A DNA stretch of 64,000 nt from Bodo saltans. Its lineage: Eukaryota > Euglenozoa > Kinetoplastea > Eubodonida > Bodonidae. The DNA lies in NCBI GenBank assembly GCA_001460835.1, contig CYKH01001815.1, forward strand, positions 1 to 64,000, in the 5' to 3' direction. The notes under the pieces were generated by a model. It was given only the letters and a program-made list of their open reading frames with translations. It searched no databases and was not told the DNA's origin. Of the stretch, positions 30,691-41,000 are shown piece after piece. The position numbers were made by a program, and so were the translations under genes. Position 1 is the first letter of the stretch. Each line of letters starts with the position of its first letter.

Positions 30691-32000
30691 ATAACGACAA
30701 AAACCCAAAACAACAACTGTGTGGGGTCTTAGAAACCCAAACTCGTCGTGTTTATGTATCTCGACGATGATTTGTGTTCCTCCACCTGCTGAGTGAGGAG
30801 TCCATACCGATGTTCAAATGTTAGAAACTGAAAACCTCAAAACAAAAACAACAAATTCCAAAGAAGAAAATCACTAAAACAAACAAACAAACAATACAAA
30901 CAGGCCATATGAAAAAGAGAAAAGACAAATGCAACAAAACAATCCCTATCACCAAGATATATGACAACCGCCACAAAATGCATATGTGCCAACCCCACAC
31001 TCCTTTCCACCACCCACCCTTTTCGTGCGGCGGTGGATCCAATCAATCAACTTCTTTTGCCTTTTTTTCCCCTTCTTCCTGAAGACATCATCTTTGCTCA
31101 GGTGCGGGTGTCTCGTGTGATTTTTTTTTGGTGTTGCCATAAAGCCTGGCCCATCCCAAAGGGTTCCCCATCGCGCACCATGTCCCTTTTCTTGTTGCCT
31201 GTAGGCCGCGGTGTTGCTACGCCACAACAATCATCGTTTGCTGGTCCTCCCGTCAGGGCTTATGATCCCTGAGAAAGTTCTTCCCCCTGGGATGATCCGG
31301 AAATGATTGGTGTTTGTGGTAGATGCAGTGCGATAATGAAAAATGACAACAGAAAACACACCCAGGAGTCGAGTTCAATTCCCTCAACTTGATCGATTGA
31401 GGACGTTCGTCCTTTTCACAAGAGGATATCCAACCCACAACACAGCCGCGTAGAACTTTTCGTTTTTTTTTGTTCAAAACTAACTGAGATTTCACCAAAA
31501 AGAGAACGATCAACAGGCGATGTGTAAGGAATGCACTCAGGGATTCTTTCCTAGAAAAGAAACAAGAATGAGAGAAACAGAGGCAAGTTAGTTCATTGTG
31601 TTCGTGTATTTTTCATTTGTTATTTTTTCTTGTTTTTGTGGAGAGTTGTATGTGATATGTTGTTGTGAATGTGTGTGCGTGTGTGCTGTGTGCTTTTTAT
31701 CTCGGAATTCACAAAAGACACAGCGCGCAGTGTAACAAAACAATGAAAACTGAAAATCCCCAAAAAACCCCCAAAACCCAAAGTGATCTTGACGACAATT
31801 TAAAGAAGAAAGAGACGCTGTTTTTTTTTTGAGAATTTGAAAGCACAGCGTCCTCGATCAGACTCACTTTAGCAACAAGACGGATCGCAAGCAAAACAAG
31901 CAACAAGCTTCTACATGTAAGCAGCCTACCACTATTTTTTCTTTTTCGTATTGCCACTTAGAAAAAAGAGAGAAGCGGATTACAAGCATCAGATAAAATA
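30691..32000 (+). other. 1.3-kb gene-free spacer
   Basis: The longest gap in the window. It contains the PP1 3' UTR, A-rich stretches (30835-30900), a GT-rich run (about 31660-31690), a T10 run (31821-31830), and near its end a pyrimidine tract (31931-31958) with an AG at 31960-31961 that would serve the next gene. I see no open frame with protein-like composition, no tRNA and no convincing small nucleolar RNA boxes on either strand. Confidence 0.6.
31931..31961 (+). promoter_or_regulatory. Predicted spliced-leader acceptor
   Basis: Pyrimidine-rich tract with its AG at 31960-31961, 39 bases before the ATG of the COMM-domain-like gene. Confidence 0.55.
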
Positions 32001-32375
32001 ATGTCGTCATCTCATTCGGAGTTGATTCAGTTCGACTGGCGTGCTGTGTCAGTCTTAGGCAGCTCCACGTTTTCTGGCGGATCAAACAAAGACGGTGGCG
32101 ATGCTCCCCAAGCTGGGGGCGTACCAATTGTGCAACTGAAATTAGATGTTGCCTCAAAGAGGCTGACATCGTCAACAACCGGTGCTGAAAGCAACAACAA
32201 CGTATTCGAAGACCTTCTAGCGACATGCCCAATTCCTCAACCCCGCGAGGACGGTGCCCAGCTGGTGTATCCCACGCACAGCCTCATTTGTGAATTGGAT
32301 GCGGCAACACTTGACGATGCTATCAGCTCGTTGCACGCAGCGATTGTTGCCGCATCTGCGAACGCAGGCGCATAA
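32001..32375 (+). CDS. COMM-domain-like small protein
   Basis: 124 residues that fit a COMM domain with almost nothing else. The entry strand LIQFDWRAVSVLGSSTF (about 8-24) matches the family's DWR-V-hydrophobic-S pattern; PIVQLKLDVASKRL follows (about 42-55), then a Ser/Asn-rich insertion of about 30 residues. The closing strand and helix are LICELDAATLDDAISSLHAA. COMMD proteins form heterodecamers in the Commander complex that recycles membrane proteins from endosomes. Lack of the N-terminal helical domain resembles COMMD6. The assignment rests on pattern only; a structure-based search could overturn it. Confidence 0.65.
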   Translation: MSSSHSELIQFDWRAVSVLGSSTFSGGSNKDGGDAPQAGGVPIVQLKLDVASKRLTSSTTGAESNNNVFEDLLATCPIPQPREDGAQLVYPTHSLICELDAATLDDAISSLHAAIVAASANAGA

Positions 32376-32538
32376 AAAAACGAAATTTTTGTTGCACAAA
32401 AAGAAAATACTATCGACAATTTCTTGGTGTGCTTTTTTAAATAGAACATTTTCACGTTGTCACCAAAAATGCGCCACCCAATCAAACATTTTCAGTTTCT
32501 TATTTTGTGATAGCCAGTAGTTTTTTTCTTTGCAATTC

Positions 32539-32826
32539 ATGTCTTCCGAACTTCGCTCATCAGCATCGCTCTCTACTTCAGCGGCGTTTGTCTTCACAAC
32601 TCGAATTCCATTCCCAAATGCACAGGCTGCATCCACAGCGGCGCAGGTGTTGCGCGTGGATGGTCCCATAACGAACACACTGCGGTCGATTGAAGAGGAA
32701 AATCACGTTCTCGTCATTCGAATGCAATCTCAAGCACTCCGGTCTCTGCGAACGGCGGTGCATTCAACACTCGAGCAGCTGACGCTCATATTGCGCACTA
32801 TGGAGGCGTTCGCGCCTTCTGCATAA
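32539..32826 (+). CDS. PCC1: KEOPS complex subunit Pcc1 (LAGE3 family)
   Basis: 95-residue protein. Pcc1 is the dimerising subunit of KEOPS, which with Kae1 and Bud32 makes the threonylcarbamoyl-adenosine at position 37 of ANN-decoding tRNAs. The family signature is visible: TTRIPFPNAQAASTAAQVL (early strand and helix), a central strand (NHVLVIRMQSQALRSLRTAV) and the C-terminal helix LEQLTLILRTMEAF, matching the LxxLxxxxRTMxxF ending typical of Pcc1. Length is as in yeast. The first ATG is at 32539; three codons upstream the frame is open without ATG. A T-rich run immediately precedes the ATG, so the acceptor is probably the TAG at 32518-32520. Confidence 0.88.
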   Translation: MSSELRSSASLSTSAAFVFTTRIPFPNAQAASTAAQVLRVDGPITNTLRSIEEENHVLVIRMQSQALRSLRTAVHSTLEQLTLILRTMEAFAPSA

Positions 32827-32988
32827 CTTGGGAGTGTGCGGGAAAAGAAATTTTTTCTTCACAACTTTGAAAGACGTCATCTTGTTTTAGTTTTGTTTGC
32901 GAATTGTTTTTCCTCTTTTTCCTTGACAGTAGATTTCAGTGTTTGAGGGGAGGCAAGCAAACAGAAAACGAACCCTAGTCTATTTTAG

Positions 32989-35451
32989 ATGTTGAAGAAA
33001 CCATCGGCTCCCCCGACCTCGGGCCACAAAAGGTCTGGTTCGATGACTCCCAGGACCACTGCAGGCGTCGCAGCCGCAGCCGCAGCCTTATCAACAACAG
33101 CTGCAGCACCGCGACCCGCGTCGGGGTTGAAAGCAACAAAGACGAGCCCCAGTCCTCCACCGTCACGTCAAACAGACGCGAAGCCCCCGACGACATCCAA
33201 AGCACTAGACGCATCTCCCAACATGCCAGCCGCGCCCCCACTTATCCCAAACACACTCCCAGAGTTAATGGAGCTGTTCCTTGCAAAGGCAACAAGTGGT
33301 CCTGCGGCAAACTCAAAGCAGCATACCGAGCGGATATGGTCTAGTGTCGACTGGTCAACATCGTCAGCAGAGACGGCAGCCGCTGCTCTCGGGTCAGCAG
33401 TGGCGTCTCTTGGCGGCGACGGGCAACTTGTGATTAACGTCGTTCCGAACGAAGTCCAAGCGAACATTGCACCGAGCGCCGCAGCATCAACGGTACCCTC
33501 GTGCGATGTTGTCGTGTCTGCTGGGGCGCCAGGGAAGCAACTTTGCCGAACAGCAGGAGGTGCCGCCCAACAAATATTGCTGACGCCACTGAATCATGCC
33601 GGCGGTTCGCGTGACTCGTTGCCGGTGGTGTGGTCGGAAGGCTTAAACTGGTCCGTAGACGCGCCAGAGTTGCGTCTTACGGGAACCGGAGCATGTCCCA
33701 CCGGGGGAGCGTCAGTGCAACGCGGCTGTGTCACGCTCAAAACTGCTGCCAGCGGCGCAAGTGCCACAGTCACCGTCACTGCATCTAGCCATAACAATGG
33801 TGGCAGCAGCAGCAGCAAAGTCGCGGTTGTTAGTGCAGAGCTCGCCACAACGTTTAGCGGGCAGCAAACAATCGAGGAATCATTTACGCATGCAGGAGAT
33901 GAAAGTCTGACAAAATTCAAATTGTCTGCTTCTGCACCCAGTGAAGTTAGTAGTAGCAAACAAAGACCACCGTCAGGCTCAGTTGAAGCTCGCCGCCGCA
34001 AAGCGAAGGTCAGTGTGATGGACAACCTCGCACAGTACGAGGGAGAGGTGGATGTGTTGAGCAAGCGGTTCCTTGGCCTTGGTGTGTTCTCCATCACCAC
34101 CGGCTCGAGCACCTCGTCCAAATATGACGGAGACTGGTCAGACTCGCTGCGTCATGGCGCTAAAGGCCATTGGACGGTTGGGCTACCGCCTCCCTCATCC
34201 TCCTCCACTAATAGTGCGGGTGTATCCAGCGTGGAATACACTGGCCCGTTTCATAATGACGCACGACATGGCAAGGCTGGCCGCCTGACGATTCGGAAGC
34301 AATCAGCAGGGGGCATCCACGTTGACGCCGACTGGGACCACGGTGAGTTGGATGGACTAGTGACCCTCTCATCTGTGGACGATACCCAGACAATTGTGTC
34401 GTGCGGGTTCACCTCAGGAACTGTTGCCCCCAATGTGACGCTGACGTTCCCATCAGGCGCGTTTGTTGGGAAGTGGCTGAGCCCAAAGTCTGTTGCATCA
34501 GCGGCAGTGGCGTTAGCGGCGTCAACACCTGCTAGCGTCGTTGCATCAGGCGGCGTCAGTAGTAGCATCAGTATTCCTCCGCCACTGGAACTTCTCCAGC
34601 AAAGTACTGCTGGGGTGCTTGCCAACGTTTCTAAATCCGTGGATGCCATGGGAGCTGTAGACTGCGTCATTCAATCCATCGCGAATCCAATGCTAGCAGA
34701 TCAAATTCGAGGACCCGTGGCTGAATTTTTAGCATCGCGAGTTGCATGCGACTTGGGTAGAGTTTGTGCAGTGGCCACTGTTGCAAAATCGCAGCTCGAA
34801 ACCCGCGAAAAACAAATGGAGGGAATCAAGCGAAACCTCAGCGACGCGCAAAGCCGATTAAGCGAACAGCAGCAGGCTCTCTCGAAGGCCGAGAAGAAAC
34901 GTGCTGCACTTCTCAGCGAACGTGACAAGGCTGCGTCAGCACTTGAGAAGCTTGTCCAGCAGAGGGACGCTGCGATGGCTGAATTCGAAAACACTGACGG
35001 CGCTGAGGGCGCAGAGAAAATGAAATTGGCGCAACAAGCACTACGTGCATTGGGTACTGAGAAGACAACCCTTGACAAGCAAATCACTGACCTCAATGAA
35101 CAAATCTCAAGCGCCAAATCCGACGCCAAGAAATTTGCGCAGAAGCGAGATGCATCAGCCAAAGATTTGAAGGCAGTTGAGACAGAAATTGCTCAACTCA
35201 CGGAGAAACTTGCCGGCTTTGCAACCTTAATCGAGGCTCAAGCGGTCAAACAATCGACAGTGGAACAAGAAGCGGAGGCTGTTCAACTGAAACTGGAAAG
35301 CAGCAAGCAAAGCGCTCAAGAGCAACTCGCGATTCTGCAACGTCAACTGGCAAGCCTCAACGACAACGACAGTGGCGCAAGCGCAGCAGCTGCGGAGGGG
35401 CTCGAGTCCACGTTGAAAGAGCTTAAAGTCAGCAATCGGGAAACTACGTGA
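32989..35451 (+). CDS. MORN-repeat/coiled-coil protein, 5' part of a frameshifted gene
   Basis: 820 residues before a stop at 35449-35451. The N-terminus (1-70) is Ala/Ser/Pro/Thr-rich. About 100-330 is a Ser/Ala-rich region with beta-like stretches. About 345-470 has MORN-like units (YEGEVDVLSKRFLGLGVF, YDGDWSDSLRHGAKGHW, YTGPFHNDARHGKAGRL, and a looser VDADWDHGELDG), usually linked to membrane or cytoskeleton scaffolds. About 600-815 is a long coiled coil. The coiled-coil heptads stop abruptly at VSNRETT but continue at once in the +1-shifted frame (see 35417-36568), with no spacer, pyrimidine tract or start between. I therefore read both as one gene of about 1190 codons, broken by a single frameshift or a sequence error near 35425-35435. 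Confidence 0.85.
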   Translation: MLKKPSAPPTSGHKRSGSMTPRTTAGVAAAAAALSTTAAAPRPASGLKATKTSPSPPPSRQTDAKPPTTSKALDASPNMPAAPPLIPNTLPELMELFLAKATSGPAANSKQHTERIWSSVDWSTSSAETAAAALGSAVASLGGDGQLVINVVPNEVQANIAPSAAASTVPSCDVVVSAGAPGKQLCRTAGGAAQQILLTPLNHAGGSRDSLPVVWSEGLNWSVDAPELRLTGTGACPTGGASVQRGCVTLKTAASGASATVTVTASSHNNGGSSSSKVAVVSAELATTFSGQQTIEESFTHAGDESLTKFKLSASAPSEVSSSKQRPPSGSVEARRRKAKVSVMDNLAQYEGEVDVLSKRFLGLGVFSITTGSSTSSKYDGDWSDSLRHGAKGHWTVGLPPPSSSSTNSAGVSSVEYTGPFHNDARHGKAGRLTIRKQSAGGIHVDADWDHGELDGLVTLSSVDDTQTIVSCGFTSGTVAPNVTLTFPSGAFVGKWLSPKSVASAAVALAASTPASVVASGGVSSSISIPPPLELLQQSTAGVLANVSKSVDAMGAVDCVIQSIANPMLADQIRGPVAEFLASRVACDLGRVCAVATVAKSQLETREKQMEGIKRNLSDAQSRLSEQQQALSKAEKKRAALLSERDKAASALEKLVQQRDAAMAEFENTDGAEGAEKMKLAQQALRALGTEKTTLDKQITDLNEQISSAKSDAKKFAQKRDASAKDLKAVETEIAQLTEKLAGFATLIEAQAVKQSTVEQEAEAVQLKLESSKQSAQEQLAILQRQLASLNDNDSGASAAAAEGLESTLKELKVSNRETT

Positions 35452-36568
35452 AGAGCTGCAAGCGGAGCTGACACGACTCACCGCAGGTGTGGAGGCCTCC
35501 AAATCTGCTTTGGCGAGCAAGCGACGAGAGATTGAAACAATGGGAACAACATTGGCAGAACTGGAAGTCGCGTTCCAGAAGCAGCAATCAGGGAGTGACA
35601 AAGAGGACGACCCAACAGAGCATGTGCAAAAGCGCGTGTTGCTAGAAACCGGATTGGCGACCCTCAACGAGCATCTTGCCCAGGGGAGAACACTGATGAC
35701 CAAGAAAATGATGGAGTTGGACAAGTTGCGTAGCACCATCGAAGGCTTGGAAGTAGAGCTCAAGGAGGCAAAGCTCGTGAAAATGAAGCCACCGGTTGTT
35801 GTGGAGGAGCCGATTGCAAGTCCAGAGCGAAAGCAAAGCATTCGTTCACCTGCTCCGCCATCGCCGCCGCCCCGCATGGCCACCCCACCGCCAGATCCAC
35901 GGATTGGAGAGCTCGAGATCTCTATCAAACAGGCCCTCACAAAGCAAGATGGATTCAGACGAAAGAAAGAGAACATCAACGAGCGCATCGACCAACTTGG
36001 AAAACAAAAAGTGATGTTGCAAGACAAGCAGCGAGAACGGAAAGCGAAATCAGACGAAGAAGAGGCTGCCCTACTGCGTACATCGTCGAATGTCACAGTC
36101 TCCCATGATGGCGGCCTCAACGCGATGCTGGTCGACGGTTCTATTCCGGAGTTGAAGGCGTTTCTGTCCAAGATGAAAGAGCAGAATGCTCAATATGAGT
36201 CCGAAAATCAAACTCTCCGAGCAAAGCTGGAAGCGATGACCCAGTCCGCCGCAGACGCCAAGCGGCAGGCTGCTAATTCGGGCCTCCCCTCGCAACAGTC
36301 GTCTTCGGGTGTTGATTGGCGCACCAAAGCACTCCAGGATGAAGTAGATGCGCGCGAGGCCCGGATTAGTGCTCTGAGAAGTGAATTGAAACGAACTCAC
36401 TTGTTGGAAGCAAAAATTCAATCGGCAAAAGAGAGTATTAAAACGTTAACGCAGAGTGCTGAGTTACGCCAAACACAAGCTGTGCAGATGGCCAAAGCCG
36501 ACATGGACTGGACGTCAAGCGTAACGTTAGCTCGCAAGGCGTCGAGTGGCCGCAATGCATTCTTTTAG
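35417..36568 (+). CDS. Coiled-coil continuation, 3' part of the frameshifted MORN gene
   Basis: This frame is open from 35417; its first ATG is only at 35540, inside an ongoing coiled coil. The residues just past the shift (KSAIGKLREELQAEL) carry on the heptad pattern of the upstream frame. The region has a coiled coil to about 35780, a Pro-rich hinge (SPAPPSPPPRMATPPPDP near 35850-35905), then two more coiled-coil blocks and a basic end. It has no leader of its own and no acceptor signal nearby, so an independent gene is unlikely. It could be translated by frameshifting, be a genuine lesion, or reflect an assembly error. Confidence 0.75.
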   Translation, partial: KSLKSAIGKLREELQAELTRLTAGVEASKSALASKRREIETMGTTLAELEVAFQKQQSGSDKEDDPTEHVQKRVLLETGLATLNEHLAQGRTLMTKKMMELDKLRSTIEGLEVELKEAKLVKMKPPVVVEEPIASPERKQSIRSPAPPSPPPRMATPPPDPRIGELEISIKQALTKQDGFRRKKENINERIDQLGKQKVMLQDKQRERKAKSDEEEAALLRTSSNVTVSHDGGLNAMLVDGSIPELKAFLSKMKEQNAQYESENQTLRAKLEAMTQSAADAKRQAANSGLPSQQSSSGVDWRTKALQDEVDAREARISALRSELKRTHLLEAKIQSAKESIKTLTQSAELRQTQAVQMAKADMDWTSSVTLARKASSGRNAFF

Positions 36569-36817
36569 AAGAAAAAGGGTCACCACAAGACTCGTACCAG
36601 TTCACCGCATCTTCCCCCACCATCAGTTCGCTCTTATTTATTGCTCAAGAGTGTAGAGAGTGTAGACATCCACCGCAGCGAAGCGAAGAATCGAAAAGAA
36701 AACTTCAACCAAATGCGCTGAACAAACATTGAAAATAGATAGATACAGATATCATGATTTGTCATTGCCCTTGAACTCATTTTGTATTTTTGGAAGAGGT
36801 CCAATCAGCAAACAATT

Positions 36818-37555
36818 ATGGCTACCAAGGCTGACGTGCTGAAGAAGTCTGGCGAGCTCGACGCCAAGCTCAAGGGCAAGATGTTCCTGGGCGGCGCCAA
36901 GCCCACCGCTGAGGACGTGAAGGCCTTCAACGACCTTCTGGGTGCCGGCAACAACAACATCTACCGCTGGGTGAAGAACCTCGCCTCCTACACCGAGGCT
37001 GAGCGCAAGGCCTTCGGCGCTGCCGTCAAGGTCACTGCCCCCGTTGAGCAGGTCATCGCCGCCGCCGCCGCCGCTCCCGCCGCCCCCGCTGCCGCTGCTG
37101 CCCCCGCCAAGAAGGAGGAGCCCAAGAAGGAGGAGCCCAAGAAGGTCGAGGCCAAGCCCGCCGCCCCCGCTGCCGACAGCGACGATGATGTCGATCTGTT
37201 CGGTGAGGAGACCGAGGAGGACAAGGCCGCCCTTGAGGCCAAGAAGAAGGCCGATGCCGAGAAGAAGAAGGAGAAGAAGGTCGTCATTGCCAAGTCCTCC
37301 ATCCTCATCGACATCAAGCCTTGGGATGACACCACTGACCTCAAGGAGCTTGCCGCCAAGCTCCACGCCATCGAGAAGGACGGCCTGATCTGGGGTGACC
37401 ACAAGTTCGTCGCCATCGCCTTCGGCATCAAGAAGCTCCAGCAGCTGATCGTCATCGAGGACGACAAGGTCTCTGGCGATGACCTCGAGGAGATGATCAC
37501 CGGCTTCGAGGACCACGTCCAGTCCATGGACATCGTCGCCTGGAACAAGATCTAA
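36818..37555 (+). CDS. EF1B: Translation elongation factor eEF1B, beta/alpha-type exchange subunit
   Basis: 245 residues. This factor exchanges GDP for GTP on eEF1A during elongation. The N-terminal helical region (about 1-75, GST-C-like) is followed by an Ala/Pro/Lys/Glu linker (85-120). The conserved acidic DDDVDLFGEETEEDK comes next (about 122-136, the CK2-site region), then a Lys-rich helix, and the exchange domain (about 155-245) with KSSILIDIKPWDD, AIEKDGLIWG and the terminal VQSMDIVAWNKI. All are family landmarks. Codons end almost exclusively in C or G (AAG, GCC, GAG), the strongest bias in the window, as expected for high expression. The frame is open upstream without ATG; 36818 is the first ATG. 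Confidence 0.97.
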   Translation: MATKADVLKKSGELDAKLKGKMFLGGAKPTAEDVKAFNDLLGAGNNNIYRWVKNLASYTEAERKAFGAAVKVTAPVEQVIAAAAAAPAAPAAAAAPAKKEEPKKEEPKKVEAKPAAPAADSDDDVDLFGEETEEDKAALEAKKKADAEKKKEKKVVIAKSSILIDIKPWDDTTDLKELAAKLHAIEKDGLIWGDHKFVAIAFGIKKLQQLIVIEDDKVSGDDLEEMITGFEDHVQSMDIVAWNKI

Positions 37556-38028
37556 GAATGATCTTCGATCCACTCTCGCACAATTGGACAAAAGGAAGGG
37601 ATGACGTGTCTCATGGCACACCACGATCACCCTTTCGTGCACACAAACAACCGATGTGTTTATTTTCGCAAGAGCACCTGATGCCGATAACACGATGAAA
37701 GAGACCAAGAAACTTGCATTTACACACAAAGGGAACGTGAAAATGAAAAAAAAAGATAATCAGCTGCCAAATCAAAGAAATAAAGTGCAACACTCAAGAC
37801 TTTGAACCACTACTAAACCCAAAGGGCACTTTCGGCGCTTAACAATGAAAGTATTAGGAAAACCCACCCATCAAAACAAAAACAAAAGAGCAATCGAAAA
37901 AAAACTCTAACTGGATTTCAGCTCACCATGTACACACAGAAAGTACTTTGTTTTTGATTGAAATGTTGCAGAATAGAAACTAACAAATAGAACGACCACC
38001 ACGAGGGGTACGGAAGTGAGGAGGAAAA
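37556..38028 (+). other. 473-base spacer, UTR sequence
   Basis: No gene supported. It is A-rich, with several AAAAC/AAAAAG stretches, and has no long pyrimidine tract except a short T-rich run near 37947-37957. It should contain the eEF1B 3' UTR and the leader of the channel gene. Confidence 0.55.
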
Positions 38029-41000
38029 ATGGAGGATGCACTGCCACGTGGACGAAGTGTGACATTTCACAGAAGTGAAAACACTGTTCCTGTGCTTCTC
38101 TTTTCAGGCGACCCTCGTCGTTCAGATGCCCCAGATGTTACGTTTCCGGCAAGTGGCGATCTGGCTCCACCACAGACTACTGACGACGGCAATAACGAGG
38201 ATTCCCGCGAGGTTGGTGGCTTGAGGCGGTGTTCTGCATCGTTCAAGCTGATGGGCTTCGAACCCCACATGAAGAGCAACAACAATGGCAGCGGCAGCGA
38301 CACTGACACTGACGATTCTTTTGATCCAACCGCGTCACCATCAGCCAGGAGAAACCTTGTGTCCAGTCGAGCTGGGGCACGGATAGATACGAAAGATGTT
38401 CGCCGCTATAGAAATTCAAAGGGACATCACAGTGCCAGCGACGGCCGCCTTCATCAGAGGGACGATGAAAACCGATTCGCCAAGTGGGCTGACCTGACGG
38501 ATGATTTGGAGCTACCTCACTCTTTTTTACGGCAATGTGCCGAGGACTTTGACAAGCGCCTACGATTGCTCTCAGAGCTGGTGCTGTTCATCATTTTTTT
38601 GTTGTTATTTGTGTTCTTCGTCGTCGCTGACAACTCCATCGAAGAGCTGTACTACAATGGAGCTGCATGCACAGTGCCTGCAAGACAGCCGATTCCAGCA
38701 GCCAACTTGATCTACGGCCCAACATGGGGACCCACCTTCGAGTCGACTCACACGATCATCAACGTTAGTGATTGGCTTGAGCGTGTTGTTGTTCCAGCCT
38801 ACTGGATCAATTCTTCATCATTCTCCAATGTATACCGGCTTGTTCTCGGTAACAATGTGCCGCTAGGTGCACTCATCATTCGAATTCAACGAAGAGTCTC
38901 CGTGACACCTGTCATCTCCTGCGCGACATCGTCAACTGACAGCAACACGACATGCACGCTTAGTGTGGCAGAGAACAGAGATACACAGCGGGTGGGACGA
39001 AAAACATCGGTGCGCACTGATGACATGGGCAATCTCCTGTTTCGCGATGCCTACTCGTTCATCAGCTACACCCCAGGCGAGGCCGGCTCCTACGACTGGA
39101 GTGGAAATACTCTCGTGATTCCTTTCTCATTGACATTCGAAGACGCACTAGCAACCATGACGGCAAGCCTTCGTCCTAATGCCACAGCGGGGCATTACGG
39201 TATCACCGATCCATCCCTGCAATCGGTGAGTGTTGTTGCCACAACTTTCAACCCGCCCCTTCAATACTTCGCGAGGACAGAGTTCCTCTTCGAGGTGCCA
39301 AGTAGTGGGGTAGCAATTCCGTCGGTTCACTTTTGGCCCTTCTTCATCTTTACTACAGAGGGCCACAAGGGGTTTGGGGCCTACACTGTGATCTTCTTTG
39401 TGTATTCGCTGCTTATGGCGATGCGATGGCTTCTGAGCGTCCCTGCAGCGTTCCGTAGAGGTCGCCTCCTTGAGCTGCTCTCAACGATTTGGTTTTATGT
39501 GGAAGCAGCGAATTTGGTGGCGTTATTCGTTGTGTTTGTGATCCGATTCATATGGTGGAGTGAAAGTGACAGCGTTGCGGAGCGGATCTCGATAGGAAGT
39601 AGCTACACGTACAGTTCGAACGCAGATCTTCTCGAGACCTCGGAGAAACTGGAGTACATGGCCTCCCTCTACCGACTTCACACGGAGCTCAATGCCATCA
39701 ATACCGTGTTGTTCTTTTTGCTGATTCTCAAATACACTTCGCTCCATCCTACCCTTGAGCGTGTGACGATTGCAATGCGATTGGCTCAACAAAGCATCGT
39801 TGGTCTCTTTGCGGTGTTTGTGGCTGTTCTCTTAGCGTTTGCAATTTGCGGGAATGCACTTTTTGGAAGCCACCTTGGAGACTACCGCAGCATCGACTGG
39901 AGCTTTTCTTCTCTTATGCGAATGCTGTTGGGAGACACCGACTTTGCGGCGATGCAAGATGTGAACCGTGTGCTTGCTGGACTGTTTTATTGGGCGTTTC
40001 TGATCCTCGGTCTTTTCATCTCGTTGAATTTCATCATGGCTGTGATTGCTGAAGCGCTGAATCACAGTGAACGGGAGTCTACCACTGTTTTCTATGTGCC
40101 ATTAAAGCAGCAATACTTGTTGTTTGTCGACAACGCGATGATGCAAATTCGGAGAATGAAAGCAGCGGTCCGTGTTATCCGCCAGCATCAGCGACGAGCA
40201 AGAGCTCAAGAAAAACGTAACAACAACAGCATCTCAAAACCTGCGGATCAACACGAGCAACAACAACAACAGAAGCGTGGCTCCGTTGACACGATCGGGT
40301 CCGCAACTGGCAAAGATACGTCGACTGCTAGCTCACCACGAATGTCAAAGTGGGCGCTGATTCGTGAACTCACTGCGGAGTGGGGCGTCTACTTAAAGGA
40401 CGGATTCCGTGCAATGCTGGTGGGAGCGTCCGCTGTTGCGTTGATTGACTGCGATGAGAATGGCCATCGAATGGGCACTGTCCTTTCGTTTCTCACCAAC
40501 ACCCGATACACACACATTGTAGCTGCTCTTGACGATGCACACCGGTGTGCCTTGCAACGAAGTTGGAGTAACGCTTCCTCTACACGAGCGGCAGCGGGAC
40601 GTCAGGGAGCACAGTCGTCATCGGACCCATCGACCAGCGGCCCACTTACCGATGAAGATGGTTTCACTACCGTCGCCATGATGGTGCACAGTGAAGAACA
40701 AATTCGTAAATCACTTGGATTCGTTGAGTTCGCCTCTACGATCGAGTCGTTTATGAGTCGACGCAAGAGGCATGAGCACCACAGGAAACACTCGCTAGCA
40801 CGGCGCCTTGGAGAGGTTCCTAGACGTTCACAAGCAGAAGGAGCTCCTGCTGCTGTTGTGGGTGTCCACGAGCCAATCACATCTCCAACGCAAGAGCACA
40901 GCAACAGCAGTGGCAGCTCACCGACAAGTCGTTTGGGAAGCGCAGCTGAAACACCAACCGCAACTGGAAATCACCAACCAAGCACTGCACCTGAAATCAT

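Noticed and set aside
31355-31385. tRNA-like B-box (AGTTCAATTCC)
   Set aside because: The flanking bases do not form a T-stem and no A-box or anticodon arm lies at the right distance upstream.
31660-31690. GT-rich run as a possible microsatellite or regulatory element
   Set aside because: Short and imperfect; nothing in its surroundings gives it a function.
35227-36171. Minus-strand open frame of 314 codons near the frameshift
   Set aside because: Ser/Phe-rich reverse image of Lys/Glu coiled-coil codons; overlaps the MORN/coiled-coil gene.
36752-37729. Minus-strand open frame of 325 codons over eEF1B
   Set aside because: It is Gly/Leu-rich and caused by the extreme C/G-ending codon bias of eEF1B; the + strand gene is certain.
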